35,297 bases of DNA from Flavobacteriales bacterium (GCA_016788485.1 JAEUSV010000121.1:1-35297); one strand, 5' to 3'; shown: positions 1 to 7,434, numbered from the stretch's first letter. Numbers and translations are program-made. The notes: generated by a model not told the origin, from the letters alone.

Positions 1-1
1 G

Positions 2-352
2 CCCGATAGCGTGGACCTCATCGTGGGCGTTACCGACCAGGACATCAGCATCACGAAGTACGACGCAGAGGGTAAGGTCAAGGAGCCGGTCGCCCGATAC
101 CGCGACTTCGGCATCTACGGGTTGGGGTACATGGGCGGTCCATCCTGCGTGGTGAGCACATTCCGGCTGGGCGCAGGTGGCACGCTCTTCGCCCGGCTGG
201 CGAAGGTCGTTGTGCACGAAGTGGGACACACGCGCGGCCTGCCGCACTGCGCCGACACACTATGTGTGATGCGCGACGCCGTGGAACGCATGAGCACGGT
301 CGATGGTGCGGGACGCCGGTTATGCGCGCGGTGCAGGGATCTGTTGCGCTAA
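2..352 (+). CDS. Archaemetzincin-type zinc metallopeptidase, 5' end outside window
   Basis: The reading frame is open from the first bases of the window, so the N-terminus lies upstream; the GTG at position 11 is probably internal. The C-terminal part carries the complete archaemetzincin signature: HEVGH, two residues, G, two residues, HC, four residues, CVM, seventeen residues, then CARC, matching HEXXHXXGXXHCX4CXMX17CXXC exactly. In this family three histidines bind the catalytic zinc and four cysteines bind a structural zinc. The family occurs in archaea, animals and scattered bacteria, and its physiological substrate is not established. No signal peptide can be judged because the N-terminus is missing. 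It ends 35 bases before the tail of the convergent lipoprotein gene. The family call is firm; the biological role is unknown. Confidence 0.85.
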   Translation, partial: PDSVDLIVGVTDQDISITKYDAEGKVKEPVARYRDFGIYGLGYMGGPSCVVSTFRLGAGGTLFARLAKVVVHEVGHTRGLPHCADTLCVMRDAVERMSTVDGAGRRLCARCRDLLR

Positions 353-387
353 GCGGACCGCATGGGCAGCGTTGCGCAAGTGTGGGA

Positions 388-987
388 TCACGGCGGCAAC
401 GGCCCGTGGTAATGCACGCACGGCGTGTTGTACCACGGACATTGGTCGAACAGGGGAAGGTCCACATGCGTGGTATCGCCACCGCGGACCGTGATCACAC
501 CGAAGGGTCCATGCAACCAACGGTCCAGGCAGGCCTTGTCGATTGGCTCGGTGTACAACGCCGGCTTGGCGTGGTCCCTCAACAGCTGCTGGTAGCGCGT
601 GTCGTTCACGCGGTCCGCGTCGAGCAGCAGGTAGGTACCGGCCTTCAGCGTGCGGTACCCGTTGCCTGTGCGGTCGGTGCGGATGGTATCCGCGACCGGC
701 ACCGACAGCTCGTTGCGCGCCATGGCGCCGGTGCTGTCCGGCTTGGCGGGCCGCAGGAACATGGCGCCGGACCACGGTTCCGGGCGCGGCATGCCCTCCG
801 GCCCGGGGTCCGCACCGCCGCAGTAGGGCGCCGTGTAGGTCGCGTGCAAGTGAAGGACGCCGGTGCGTGGGAGCTGCACCGTATCGCGCGTGCCCGGTCC
901 GTTGATGCGGTTCGTGGTGCAGGCGCTCAGCAGGAACACCGCACCGAGGATGCCACAGCGAAGGTCAGCTGTATTCATCCTATCCAT
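388..987 (-). CDS. Small hypothetical lipoprotein
   Basis: A 199-residue protein with an N-terminal hydrophobic stretch ending in the lipobox LLSAC (cysteine near residue 23), so it should be lipidated and anchored in the cell envelope. The first ATG (987) is preferred because GAGAGG lies about 8 bases upstream; an alternative ATG at 978 gives a protein three residues shorter with the same lipobox. The mature part contains several cysteines and the segment KAGTYLLLDADRV, but no family I recognise. It is convergent with the upstream peptidase gene and lies just downstream of the RidA-family gene on the same strand (13 bases apart), so it may be cotranscribed with it. Function unknown. Confidence 0.7.
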   Translation of the reverse strand: MDRMNTADLRCGILGAVFLLSACTTNRINGPGTRDTVQLPRTGVLHLHATYTAPYCGGADPGPEGMPRPEPWSGAMFLRPAKPDSTGAMARNELSVPVADTIRTDRTGNGYRTLKAGTYLLLDADRVNDTRYQQLLRDHAKPALYTEPIDKACLDRWLHGPFGVITVRGGDTTHVDLPLFDQCPWYNTPCVHYHGPLPP

Positions 988-1000
988 CCGTGGTCGCCTC

Positions 1001-1411
1001 TCACACGGTTGCGATCACCTTCAGCTCAATGGCGATCGGTGTGGGCAGGCAATTGATCTCCAACGTGGTCCTGCAAGGCGGGTCCTTTTCGAAGTACTCC
1101 TTCCACAGCCGGTTGTAGGTGGGGAAGTCGTCCTTCATGTTGGTGAGGTAGACCGTCACGTCCACGATCTTCTCCCAGCTGCTGCCGCTGTCCTCCAGGA
1201 TCCACCGCACGTTCTGGAACACGCTGCGCACCTGGGTTTCGATGTCGTACGAGGCGATGGTCCCATCGGCGTTCAGTTCAACCCCAGGGATCTTCTTCGT
1301 GCCACGTTCGCGTGGGCCCACGCCGCTGAGGAAGAGCAGGTCGCCCACGCGGCGGGCATGGGGGTAATGGCCGACAGGCTCAGGGGCCTTGTTGCTGGAG
1401 ATGCTGGACAT
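1001..1411 (-). CDS. RidA-family protein, probable 2-aminomuconate deaminase
   Basis: A 136-residue YjgF/YER057c/UK114 (RidA) protein. The start at 1411 (MSSISSNKAPEP) is chosen because it places the conserved core at the usual distance; an upstream ATG at 1450 would add 13 unlikely residues. Conserved Arg114 (in PPCRTTLEI) and Glu129 (in PIAIELKVIA) match the imine-binding residues of the family. The segments SYDIETQVRSVFQNVRWILEDSG and the end around PTPIAIELKVIATV resemble 2-aminomuconate deaminases (NbaF/AmnD type), which convert 2-aminomuconate to 4-oxalocrotonate, more than housekeeping RidA. Three other enzymes of the same 3-hydroxyanthranilate route lie elsewhere in this window, which supports the assignment. 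A generic RidA enamine/imine deaminase remains possible. A CATCTTTG box lies 20 bases upstream of the start. Confidence 0.75.
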   Translation of the reverse strand: MSSISSNKAPEPVGHYPHARRVGDLLFLSGVGPRERGTKKIPGVELNADGTIASYDIETQVRSVFQNVRWILEDSGSSWEKIVDVTVYLTNMKDDFPTYNRLWKEYFEKDPPCRTTLEINCLPTPIAIELKVIATV

Positions 1412-1431
1412 GGGAGGGGCGTTGCGTAGGG

Positions 1432-1439
1432 CAAAGATG
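1432..1439 (-). promoter_or_regulatory. Candidate -7 box (CATCTTTG) for the RidA-family gene
   Basis: Read on the minus strand this is CATCTTTG, one mismatch from the Bacteroidota -7 consensus TAnnTTTG, 20 bases before the start at 1411. No clear TTTG -33 element was seen. Confidence 0.35.
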
Positions 1440-1552
1440 CCTAAGCGCAACGGATCGGCGACCGTGCCTCGGAGCGTTGCAGCTGCCTGGTGCGATGGCC
1501 GTGCCGTTCAGGCCCTGGAACTGGGTGAAGGGGAGCTCGTGCCGGTTACCGC

Positions 1553-2194
1553 TCAGGTCCCCGGTTTCAGGTCGTACACCTTGCGGATGGCCATGAATTC
1601 CTTCTCCATGTCCAGGCCCAGGTCCTTCAACTGCCCGGTCCGCACATCAAAGACCCAGCCGTGTATCATGGGAAGCCGCTCCTTGTACCAGCGCTTCTGC
1701 ACGTGGTCCAGCTTGATCACGTTCATGCACTGCTCCAGCACGTTCAGCTCCACGAGCCGGTCGAAGCGTTCGCGCTCGTCGGTGATGGCATCGAGCTCGG
1801 CCATGTGCAGGCGATACACGTCGCGCAACGTCTGCAGCCAGTTGTTCAGCTGGCCCATGTCGCTCGGCTCGAGGGCAGCCTTCACGCCCCCGCAGTTATA
1901 GTGCCCGCAGATCACGATGTGCTTCACCCGCAGGTGCTCCACCGCGTATTGCACCACCGCGTTCACGTTGCCGTCGAGCGGCACCACCTGGTTGGCGATG
2001 TTGCGGTGGATGAACACCTGGCCGGGCTGCAGCCCCATGAGGTCCTCGGCCGTCACGCGGCTGTCGCTGCAGCCGATGTACAGGAACTCCGGATGCTGGC
2101 CCTGGGCGAGCTTGTCGAAGTAGTCCGGGTCCATGGCCAGCTTGTCGGCCACCCACTGCTTGTTGTTCTCGAAGACCTGCTGGTAGAGATCCAT
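1553..2194 (-). CDS. Beta-class carbonic anhydrase
   Basis: A 213-residue cytoplasmic enzyme that interconverts CO2 and bicarbonate. The zinc site typical of beta-carbonic anhydrases is complete: Cys42 and the Asp44/Arg46 dyad in GCSDSR, then His98 and Cys101 in CGHYNCGG. Length is typical of the can/CynT type. The start at 2194 (MDLYQQVFENN) is chosen because the frame's upstream extension lies inside the neighbouring reductase gene on the same strand and has no family resemblance. It is the last gene of a minus-strand run, 40 bases downstream of the F420-reductase-like gene, so cotranscription is plausible but the gap is larger than elsewhere in that run. Confidence 0.93.
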   Translation of the reverse strand: MDLYQQVFENNKQWVADKLAMDPDYFDKLAQGQHPEFLYIGCSDSRVTAEDLMGLQPGQVFIHRNIANQVVPLDGNVNAVVQYAVEHLRVKHIVICGHYNCGGVKAALEPSDMGQLNNWLQTLRDVYRLHMAELDAITDERERFDRLVELNVLEQCMNVIKLDHVQKRWYKERLPMIHGWVFDVRTGQLKDLGLDMEKEFMAIRKVYDLKPGT

Positions 2195-2234
2195 GTGCGC
2201 GTTGGTGTTGGTGACGAAGGTATCCGGACAGGGC

Positions 2235-2840
2235 TCAGCGCCGCAGCAGCTTGAAGGCCATGCCTCGACCCATCTTCTGGAAGAGGGCCAGGTCGATCCA
2301 CACCAGTGCGAAGCCCTCAAGGATGGGCACCTTGTCATCGCCGCCCAGGTCGATCGCATCGGCGAAACCAACGGCCTTCACCAGGTCCCGCACGGTCGCC
2401 TTCGCGCCTTCGCTGCCGCCGGCCATGAACATGTCAGCCACCTGATCGCCGTAGCGAACGTCGGCCAGGTTCTCCCAACCGGTGCAGTTGAAGACCTTCA
2501 CCACATCGCCACCGGCGCCCCTCAAGGCGTCGAAGCCGGGCGCGGTGCCGAGCGGACCGGCCATGTTGGTGGCGTCCATCACGAGCTTGCCGCGCAACGC
2601 GGTGTCCAGTGATGAGGCCAGGTCCACCACCACCTTGCCGGGCGTGGCGATCAGCACGGCCTCGCCCTGGTCCACGGCTTCTGGTATGGAAAGCACGCGT
2701 GCACCAAAGCCCTGCGCCCAGGTCAAGGTCTCCGCGTCGCCCGGGTTGCGGGCGCCGATGAGGATGTCGTGTCCCGCGGGCTTCCACTTCTCCGCGAGCG
2801 TGCCGCCGATGTTGCCCGCGCCGATGATCGTGATGGTCAT
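2235..2840 (-). CDS. NAD(P)-binding oxidoreductase, F420-dependent NADP reductase-like
   Basis: A 201-residue Rossmann-fold protein. The N-terminus (TITIIGAGNIGGTLAEKW) holds the GxGxxG dinucleotide-binding loop, followed by LIGARNP, where the arginine suggests a preference for the NADP phosphate. It belongs to the pfam03807-type family (NADP oxidoreductase, coenzyme F420-dependent), whose Bacteroidota members are usually not tied to F420, so the substrate is unknown. Its ATG overlaps the stop codon of the upstream VOC gene by four bases (ATGA), which indicates translational coupling. In this cluster of glyoxalase-like and DJ-1-like genes, a role in handling reactive small molecules or quinones is plausible but is inference. 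Confidence 0.82.
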   Translation of the reverse strand: MTITIIGAGNIGGTLAEKWKPAGHDILIGARNPGDAETLTWAQGFGARVLSIPEAVDQGEAVLIATPGKVVVDLASSLDTALRGKLVMDATNMAGPLGTAPGFDALRGAGGDVVKVFNCTGWENLADVRYGDQVADMFMAGGSEGAKATVRDLVKAVGFADAIDLGGDDKVPILEGFALVWIDLALFQKMGRGMAFKLLRR

Positions 2841-3217
2841 GCTTCGTTGCTGATGAGTCCCACTTTGTTGCCTTCACTGTCGATGATGACCGCGCTGTAC
2901 CCGAAGGCGCCGAGGTTCAACTCCGGAACAAGCACTTGACCGCCGGCCGGAACGACGCGGCTCACCACCGCCCCCAACTTACCGAAACAGTTGAGGTAGA
3001 TGATCGGGCCGTCGCTCGTCGGCTTCAGGTCTTTTCGCTTCACCAGCGCGCCGCCCACCGCCTCTCCGGTCTTGAAGGGCACATCGAAGAGCACGAGCGG
3101 CGCATCGCCGAAGGTGCCCATGCGCACATGGCCGTTGAGGATGGAGTGGTAGAAGAGGTACGCGCGGTCGAGGTCGAGGGCAGGAAGCTCGAACCAGTTC
3201 AAGGCATGCATGCTCAT
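2837..3217 (-). CDS. VOC-superfamily (glyoxalase/bleomycin-resistance-like) protein
   Basis: A 126-residue single-domain vicinal-oxygen-chelate protein with paired beta-alpha-beta-beta-beta modules: NWFELPALDLDRAYLFYHSILN at the start and VLVPELNLGAFGYSAVIIDSEGNKVGLIS at the end. Such proteins bind a metal or small ligand; members include glyoxalase I, dioxygenases and antibiotic-binding proteins, and the substrate cannot be read from sequence. Start 3217 is chosen because it begins just after the stop of the upstream DUF481 gene (5-base gap); ATG 3211 is an alternative. Its stop overlaps the start of the next gene. Context with a DJ-1-like protein and an HxlR regulator fits detoxification of carbonyls or electrophiles. 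Confidence 0.82.
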   Translation of the reverse strand: MSMHALNWFELPALDLDRAYLFYHSILNGHVRMGTFGDAPLVLFDVPFKTGEAVGGALVKRKDLKPTSDGPIIYLNCFGKLGAVVSRVVPAGGQVLVPELNLGAFGYSAVIIDSEGNKVGLISNEA

Positions 3218-3222
3218 GGTGT

Positions 3223-3981
3223 TCAGGGTTTCTGGTAGCTGATCCCGAAGGTCCAAAGGAGGTCCTCGGAGGAGTTGCGCTGCTGGACCACGCTCTCGTA
3301 GCTCCAGCGGATCGACTGGCGCAGGGCGAAGCCCTTCTTCAAGGGGAAATTGAGGCCCACATCCACGAGCGCGCGCAGGTTCTCCCTGTCGATGAGGGAC
3401 GGCTGCACCCAGCCTTCGTACTGAAGTCGCAGCGTCCCATCGAACAGTCGATGCTCGCCATGGAGGCGGCCGGTCAGCCGCCAGGTCTCCAGGACGGGAT
3501 CGGTGAGGTCTGCACGCTCCCGGTAGCTGGCGGTGCGGAAGGTGCTGGTCTCGTAGGTGCCGGTCACCGAGAGCTTCAGTACCTGCGCGCTGCTCCGGAG
3601 CAGCACATAGGTCACGCCCGGGCCCACCTGGGTGCGGTCCTCGATGCCGCGTTGGTAGCTCTGCTGGTACCAGAGCATGAGGTAGGGATAGAGCCGGGCG
3701 CGGGGGTTGAGGTAGAGGAAGTTGCGCCAGATGCCCTCACCAAGGGTCTGCCGGTAGAAGAAGGTGCCGTACTGGTAGTTCAACGCGCTCTTGAAGCCCC
3801 AGCGCTCCTTCACGTGCGCCACTTCCGCAGTGCCCAGCACGATGAACTGCTCCACGTTCCCCCGGGACCAGTTGCCTGTTGCCGTGAAGCGGTACTGCCA
3901 ACGCAGGGTATCCACTTCGCTGAGCTGTGCGTGTCCCATGGTCGATAGCGCAAGGCTGCCGATGACAACGAGCTTCCGCAT
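3223..3981 (-). CDS. DUF481-family outer-membrane beta-barrel protein
   Basis: A 252-residue exported protein with a signal peptide (MRKLVVIGSLALSTMGHAQ, cleavage near residue 19). The mature chain shows alternating aromatic beta strands and ends in an outer-membrane-type strand (LLWTFGISYQKP). Pattern and length match DUF481 (YdiY-like) proteins, which are predicted outer-membrane barrels without established substrate. The gene sits 3 bases after the bestrophin gene stop and 5 bases before the VOC start, so it is almost certainly part of the minus-strand operon. Its placement beside an inner-membrane anion channel suggests an envelope transport or stress function, which is inference. Confidence 0.75.
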   Translation of the reverse strand: MRKLVVIGSLALSTMGHAQLSEVDTLRWQYRFTATGNWSRGNVEQFIVLGTAEVAHVKERWGFKSALNYQYGTFFYRQTLGEGIWRNFLYLNPRARLYPYLMLWYQQSYQRGIEDRTQVGPGVTYVLLRSSAQVLKLSVTGTYETSTFRTASYRERADLTDPVLETWRLTGRLHGEHRLFDGTLRLQYEGWVQPSLIDRENLRALVDVGLNFPLKKGFALRQSIRWSYESVVQQRNSSEDLLWTFGISYQKP

Positions 3982-3984
3982 GGT

Positions 3985-4917
3985 TCAATCGAGGTACCCG
4001 TCCACCGATCGGAGCTTCGCTGGCAGCTCCCGTTCCCCCAGCAGCTCGCGCAGGTCGCGTTCGATGGTGTTGCAGATGGCTGTGAGCGGCACATCGGTGA
4101 TGCGGCCCTCGAAGGGATCCTCGTTCACCTCACCCACCTTGCCGATGATGGCGAAGACGAAGCCGATGATCGCGGAAAGCGGCACCACGGTCCAACCGAT
4201 GCCCATGCGTTCCAGGTCGGCCACCAGGCAGAAGGGTAGCAGCACGATGAAGACCTGCAGGAAGAGCCGGGTGAAGTAGTGGTATTGCCGGAGCAGGGGT
4301 GTGTTCTTGATCCGGTCGCACCCACCTTGATAGTTGGCCAATGCGAGCAACTGCCCCTCCATCTGGAAGCTGTCGAAGCCGCCAAGCGTGCCATCGGCCA
4401 TGGCGCGGTAGATGCGTTGGCCCATGCCCTGCATGATGAGGTTGGGTTTGTTCGCCGCCTGTGCGATCACGTCGTGTTCCTCGGGCGGGATCAGTGCGAT
4501 CACCGGGGACCAGTCGCCCTGCCCGCGCAGGTGCAGGCGCATGGCATGTGCCCAGGCGATGGTGCGGTACACCATCTCGCGCTTGAAGGATGCACTGCGC
4601 GCTGGGTCGTAGCTGGCCTGATGCGCATGGCTGTCCGTGAAGGTGATGATGAGGCGGGCGAGCACCCTGCTGCTGTTCACGATGCCGCCCCACAGCGTGC
4701 GCGCCTCCCACCAACGGGCGTAGGCGTTATTGTTGCGGAAGCCGATGAAGATGGCCAGCGCACCACCGAGCGTGGCCGCGATGCTGAACGGCAGCGCCAC
4801 CAGGGGCTCATAGCGGTGCAGCACATAGGCGGCCCCGGCGGCAGCGAGCCCCAGCAGGAGCTCGCCGCGCACATAGCCCAGCACCTTCAGCGGATCGAAA
4901 CGGCGTTTGATGATCAT
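3985..4917 (-). CDS. Bestrophin-family ion channel
   Basis: A 310-residue inner-membrane protein. Residues about 15-35 and 38-60 are hydrophobic, followed by the family hallmark GFRNNNAYARWWEARTLWG, and a second pair of hydrophobic segments lies around residues 220-265 (VFIVLLPFCLV and VVPLSAIIGFVFAIIG). The acidic EDPFEG segment after the last helix is also typical of bestrophins. Bacterial homologues form pentameric channels; selectivity differs between members. Gaps of only 3 bases to both neighbours place it in the DJ-1/VOC operon. Coupling of a bestrophin with DJ-1, VOC and HxlR genes is unusual to my knowledge. Family assignment is secure, transported ion unknown. Confidence 0.9.
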   Translation of the reverse strand: MIIKRRFDPLKVLGYVRGELLLGLAAAGAAYVLHRYEPLVALPFSIAATLGGALAIFIGFRNNNAYARWWEARTLWGGIVNSSRVLARLIITFTDSHAHQASYDPARSASFKREMVYRTIAWAHAMRLHLRGQGDWSPVIALIPPEEHDVIAQAANKPNLIMQGMGQRIYRAMADGTLGGFDSFQMEGQLLALANYQGGCDRIKNTPLLRQYHYFTRLFLQVFIVLLPFCLVADLERMGIGWTVVPLSAIIGFVFAIIGKVGEVNEDPFEGRITDVPLTAICNTIERDLRELLGERELPAKLRSVDGYLD

Positions 4918-4920
4918 GGC

Positions 4921-5667
4921 TCAGGCGCCCAGGGCCTCGATCACCATGCGGGCGGTGGCGGCACCGCTGAACTGCTGCTGTCCGGTGATCAGGCGGCCAT
5001 CGCGCACGGCGAAGGCCTTGAACATGCCGCCGGTGATGAAGTTGGTGTTCGGCAGCTTTTTCGCTTCGGCCTCGATCCAGAAGGGCTGGATGCGCAGGCC
5101 CACGAAGGTGTCCGCGAACCGCTCCTCGGCATCGGCGAAGCCCGTCCAGGTCCTCCCATCCACCAGCAACTTGCCATCGGCGGTCCTCGCCTTCAACAGG
5201 ATGCAGGTGGCGTGGCATACGATGCCCACCACCTTCTTCGCCTCGTGGAAGTCCACCACGAGCTGGTGCAGTACGGTGTTGTCGATGAAGGTGTACATGG
5301 GGCTCTGCCCGCCGGTGAGGAACACGGCATCGTAGTCCGCCACCTTGATCGCGCTAATGGGCTCGGTGTTCTTCACCAGCTCGGCGTGGGTGGGGCTCTT
5401 CTTGAAACCGAGGCTCAGGATGTCGGCCGCGCTGTAGCCGCTCTCGTGCTCGGGATCGCTGAAGCCGTCCGCCATCAGGTCGCCACCATCGGGGCTGTAG
5501 ATGTCCACCTGGTAGCCCTTCTCCACGAACTCCCAGTAGGGGTGCGTGAGCTCGGCCCACCAGAAGCCGATGGGCCAGCCGGTCTTCTTGCTGGTGGATG
5601 CGTTCGCGGCGATCATGGCGATGCGCTTGGGCTTCGCGGGGTCGATGAGGTTCAGGGAGGCGCTCAT
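4921..5667 (-). CDS. DJ-1/PfpI superfamily protein (type 1 glutamine amidotransferase-like domain)
   Basis: A 248-residue class-I amidotransferase-fold protein. A conserved acid, Glu39 (GFWWAELTHPYW), precedes VFLTGGQSPMYTF (residues 115-127), and the nucleophile elbow GIVCHATC places the reactive cysteine at Cys151 with His152 beside it. This matches the DJ-1/Hsp31/PfpI group, whose members act as glyoxalase III-like or deglycase-like enzymes, chaperones or hydratases; which applies is not visible. Start 5667 (MSASLNLID) is chosen; the frame extends upstream but without family similarity. It is the first gene of the minus-strand operon (1553-5667) and is divergent from an HxlR regulator across 233 bases, the usual arrangement for a regulator and its target. 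Confidence 0.88.
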   Translation of the reverse strand: MSASLNLIDPAKPKRIAMIAANASTSKKTGWPIGFWWAELTHPYWEFVEKGYQVDIYSPDGGDLMADGFSDPEHESGYSAADILSLGFKKSPTHAELVKNTEPISAIKVADYDAVFLTGGQSPMYTFIDNTVLHQLVVDFHEAKKVVGIVCHATCILLKARTADGKLLVDGRTWTGFADAEERFADTFVGLRIQPFWIEAEAKKLPNTNFITGGMFKAFAVRDGRLITGQQQFSGAATARMVIEALGA

Positions 5668-5900
5668 GGTGCTCGTTGGGGCGTTGTGTTGTTGCGGCTG
5701 CAAACCTTCAGCGTGTACTAGCATATTCAGCAGCAGGCGTCCATCCGTGAGGTACTCACGTTTGGGTAAGTAATGTGTCGGACAAGGGTTGGCGGCGATC
5801 TTTGATACGCCCTGCCGGGCCGACCTGCGGACCCACACCATTCACCTCAGCTGCTGGACCGATCATCCCTTCGTCCCATCATCTGATCATCCGATCCACC
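5668..5900. promoter_or_regulatory. Divergent regulatory region between DJ-1 operon and HxlR gene
   Basis: This 233-base gap holds no gene. It contains a perfect inverted repeat (listed separately at 5746-5760), a GATCTTTG box resembling a -7 element on the plus strand at 5797-5804 (96 bases before the HxlR start), and an 8-base direct repeat GATCATCC at 5861-5868 and 5885-5892 just before the HxlR ATG. A CAAACCTT stretch near 5700 could be a poor -7 box for the DJ-1 operon on the minus strand. Assignment as regulatory is by position. Confidence 0.5.
5746..5760. promoter_or_regulatory. Inverted repeat, candidate operator
   Basis: CGTGAG-GTA-CTCACG, a perfect 6-base inverted repeat with a 3-base spacer. 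It lies in the divergent region, upstream of the DJ-1-led operon and of the HxlR gene. HxlR proteins are dimeric winged-helix regulators that bind inverted repeats, so it is a candidate binding site; this is inference. Confidence 0.4.
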
Positions 5901-6260
5901 ATGCCCGACTTCACTCACGACGGCCACGTGTACTACAACCCCTTCGAGTTCGCCATGGCCTTCATAGGTGGCACGTGGAAGGCGCCGGTGCTGTACCGGC
6001 TGAAGAAGGGGAAGCAGCGCTACAGCGAACTGAAGAAGAGCATGCCGCACATCAGCGACCGACAGCTGGCGGCCACATTGCGGGACCTGGAGAAGCATGG
6101 CCTGGTCTCGCGCAAGGTGTACGCGGAAGTTCCGCCCCGCACGGAGTACGCGTTGACCAAGCGCGGCGAACGGGCCATACCGGTGATCGAGACCTTGCGG
6201 CGTTACGGTCTCGACCTGATGCGTGATGCCGGGGTGAAGAGCAGCTTCTACCTGGAGTGA
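5901..6260 (+). CDS. HxlR-family winged-helix transcriptional regulator
   Basis: A 119-residue DNA-binding protein. The core IGGTWKAPVLYRLKKGKQRYSELKKSMPHISDRQLAATLRDLEKHGLVSRKVY covers the winged helix, with the HxlR-typical ISDRQL..TLRDLE recognition region and TEYALTKRG wing. Start 5901 (MPDFTHDG) gives the usual length; upstream codons in the frame lie in the intergenic region. Many HxlR regulators sense electrophiles through an N-terminal cysteine just before the first helix; here that position reads NPFEF and the protein has no cysteine at all, so any sensing must differ. It is divergent from the DJ-1 operon and followed by an aldo/keto reductase gene, both likely targets by context. 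Confidence 0.92.
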   Translation: MPDFTHDGHVYYNPFEFAMAFIGGTWKAPVLYRLKKGKQRYSELKKSMPHISDRQLAATLRDLEKHGLVSRKVYAEVPPRTEYALTKRGERAIPVIETLRRYGLDLMRDAGVKSSFYLE

Positions 6261-6287
6261 CCGTGCTGCGCTCCGCTCCGCGTGAGC

Positions 6288-6295
6288 GATCTTTG
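6288..6295 (+). promoter_or_regulatory. Candidate -7 box (GATCTTTG) 4 bases before the aldo/keto reductase start
   Basis: GATCTTTG is one mismatch from TAnnTTTG and is followed by CGGC and the ATG at 6300. If used, transcription would begin at or next to the start codon. The same arrangement recurs at several genes in this window. Confidence 0.4.
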
Positions 6296-6299
6296 CGGC

Positions 6300-7286
6300 A
6301 TGAACATGCGCTACCGCCGCCTGGGCCAAGCCGGCCTCCAGGTCTCCGAGCTCTCCCTGGGCTCCTGGCTCACCTTCGGCAAGCAGATCACCGACGACAC
6401 CGCCGAGGCGCTGATGAAGCTCGCCTACGACAACGGTGTCAATTTCTTCGATAACGCCGAGATCTATGCGCGCGGTGAGAGCGAGCGTGTGATGGGCCGG
6501 ATCCTGCGGAAGATGGACTGGCCGCGCGACACGTGGACCGTGAGCAGCAAGGTGTTCTTCGGCGCGGGTGGCAAACTGCCCACGCAGGTCGGTCTGCACC
6601 GCAAGCATGTGGTGGAGGCCTGCCACGATGCGCTGAAGCGGCTGCAGGTCGAATACCTGGACCTCTTCTTCTGCCACCGTCCCGACCCGAACACACCGAT
6701 CGGCGAAACGGTGTGGACCATGCACCAGCTGATCATGCAGGGCAAGGTGATGTACTGGGGCACCAGTGAGTGGAGTGCGGAGCAGATCAAGGAGGCGCAC
6801 GCCTTCGCACAGGCGCACCACCTGATAGGCCCCACGATGGAACAGCCACAATACAACCTGTTCCACCGTGCCAAGGTGGAGGATGAGTTCGCTCCGCTTT
6901 ACGATACGGTGGGCCTGGGCACCACCATCTGGAGCCCCCTGGCCAGCGGCATCCTCAGTGGCAAGCACACGTTGGAGGGCGATGCATCATCGCGCCTGCG
7001 CATGGCCGGGCTGGAGTGGCTGAAGGAGCGCGAACTGAACGAGGCCCGACTGAAGAAGGTGGAGGAGCTGAAGGGCATCGCGAAGGAGCTCGGGCTCTCG
7101 TTGCCGGTGTTCGCCATCGCCTGGTGCCTGAGGAACCCGCGCGTGAGCACCGTGATGCTGGGTGCGAGCAAGGTGGCACAGCTGGAGGAGAACCTGAAGG
7201 CCGTGGACGCGCAGGACCTGTTCACTCCCGAGGTGATGGCCCGTGTGGAGAAGGTGCTGGAAGGGGAGAAGCTGAGCACTTGGTGA
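6300..7286 (+). CDS. Aldo/keto reductase, Kv-beta/YghZ-like
   Basis: A 328-residue NADPH-dependent (alpha/beta)8-barrel reductase of aldehydes and ketones. The catalytic tetrad is complete: Asp51 and Tyr56 (FFDNAEIYARGESE), Lys84 (VSSKVFF) and His126 (FFCHRPDP). The motif GTSEWSAEQIKEAH and the C-terminal VMLGASKVAQLEENLKA fit the AKR6/AKR14 group that includes the voltage-gated potassium channel beta subunit and bacterial YghZ, the latter active on methylglyoxal. Start 6300 is preferred; ATG 6306 is also possible. It follows the HxlR gene by 39 bases on the same strand but has its own candidate -7 box, so it may be transcribed separately. Its presence beside glyoxalase-like and DJ-1-like genes fits carbonyl detoxification. 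Confidence 0.92.
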   Translation: MNMRYRRLGQAGLQVSELSLGSWLTFGKQITDDTAEALMKLAYDNGVNFFDNAEIYARGESERVMGRILRKMDWPRDTWTVSSKVFFGAGGKLPTQVGLHRKHVVEACHDALKRLQVEYLDLFFCHRPDPNTPIGETVWTMHQLIMQGKVMYWGTSEWSAEQIKEAHAFAQAHHLIGPTMEQPQYNLFHRAKVEDEFAPLYDTVGLGTTIWSPLASGILSGKHTLEGDASSRLRMAGLEWLKERELNEARLKKVEELKGIAKELGLSLPVFAIAWCLRNPRVSTVMLGASKVAQLEENLKAVDAQDLFTPEVMARVEKVLEGEKLSTW

Positions 7287-7434
7287 TATCACTGGCCGGA
7301 GCCACGGGTTAGTGTTGTGCCGATCAACGGAATGCGGTCACGGGACAGCGTGGCCATGGGAAGGCGTTCATTTTCCGGTATCCCCTCCGGGGCGCGCCTG
7401 GATGAACGCTGGGCAACGGAAGGTCACAAGGCCG

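Noticed and set aside
2195..2371. N-terminal extension of the carbonic anhydrase frame
   Set aside because: Lies inside the F420-reductase-like gene on the same strand and has no similarity to carbonic anhydrases; start set at 2194.
5753..5772. TACT ... AGTA arrangement resembling YodB-type operator half-sites
   Set aside because: The spacing is 12 bases rather than the expected 7, so it does not fit; the inverted repeat at 5746-5760 is the better candidate.
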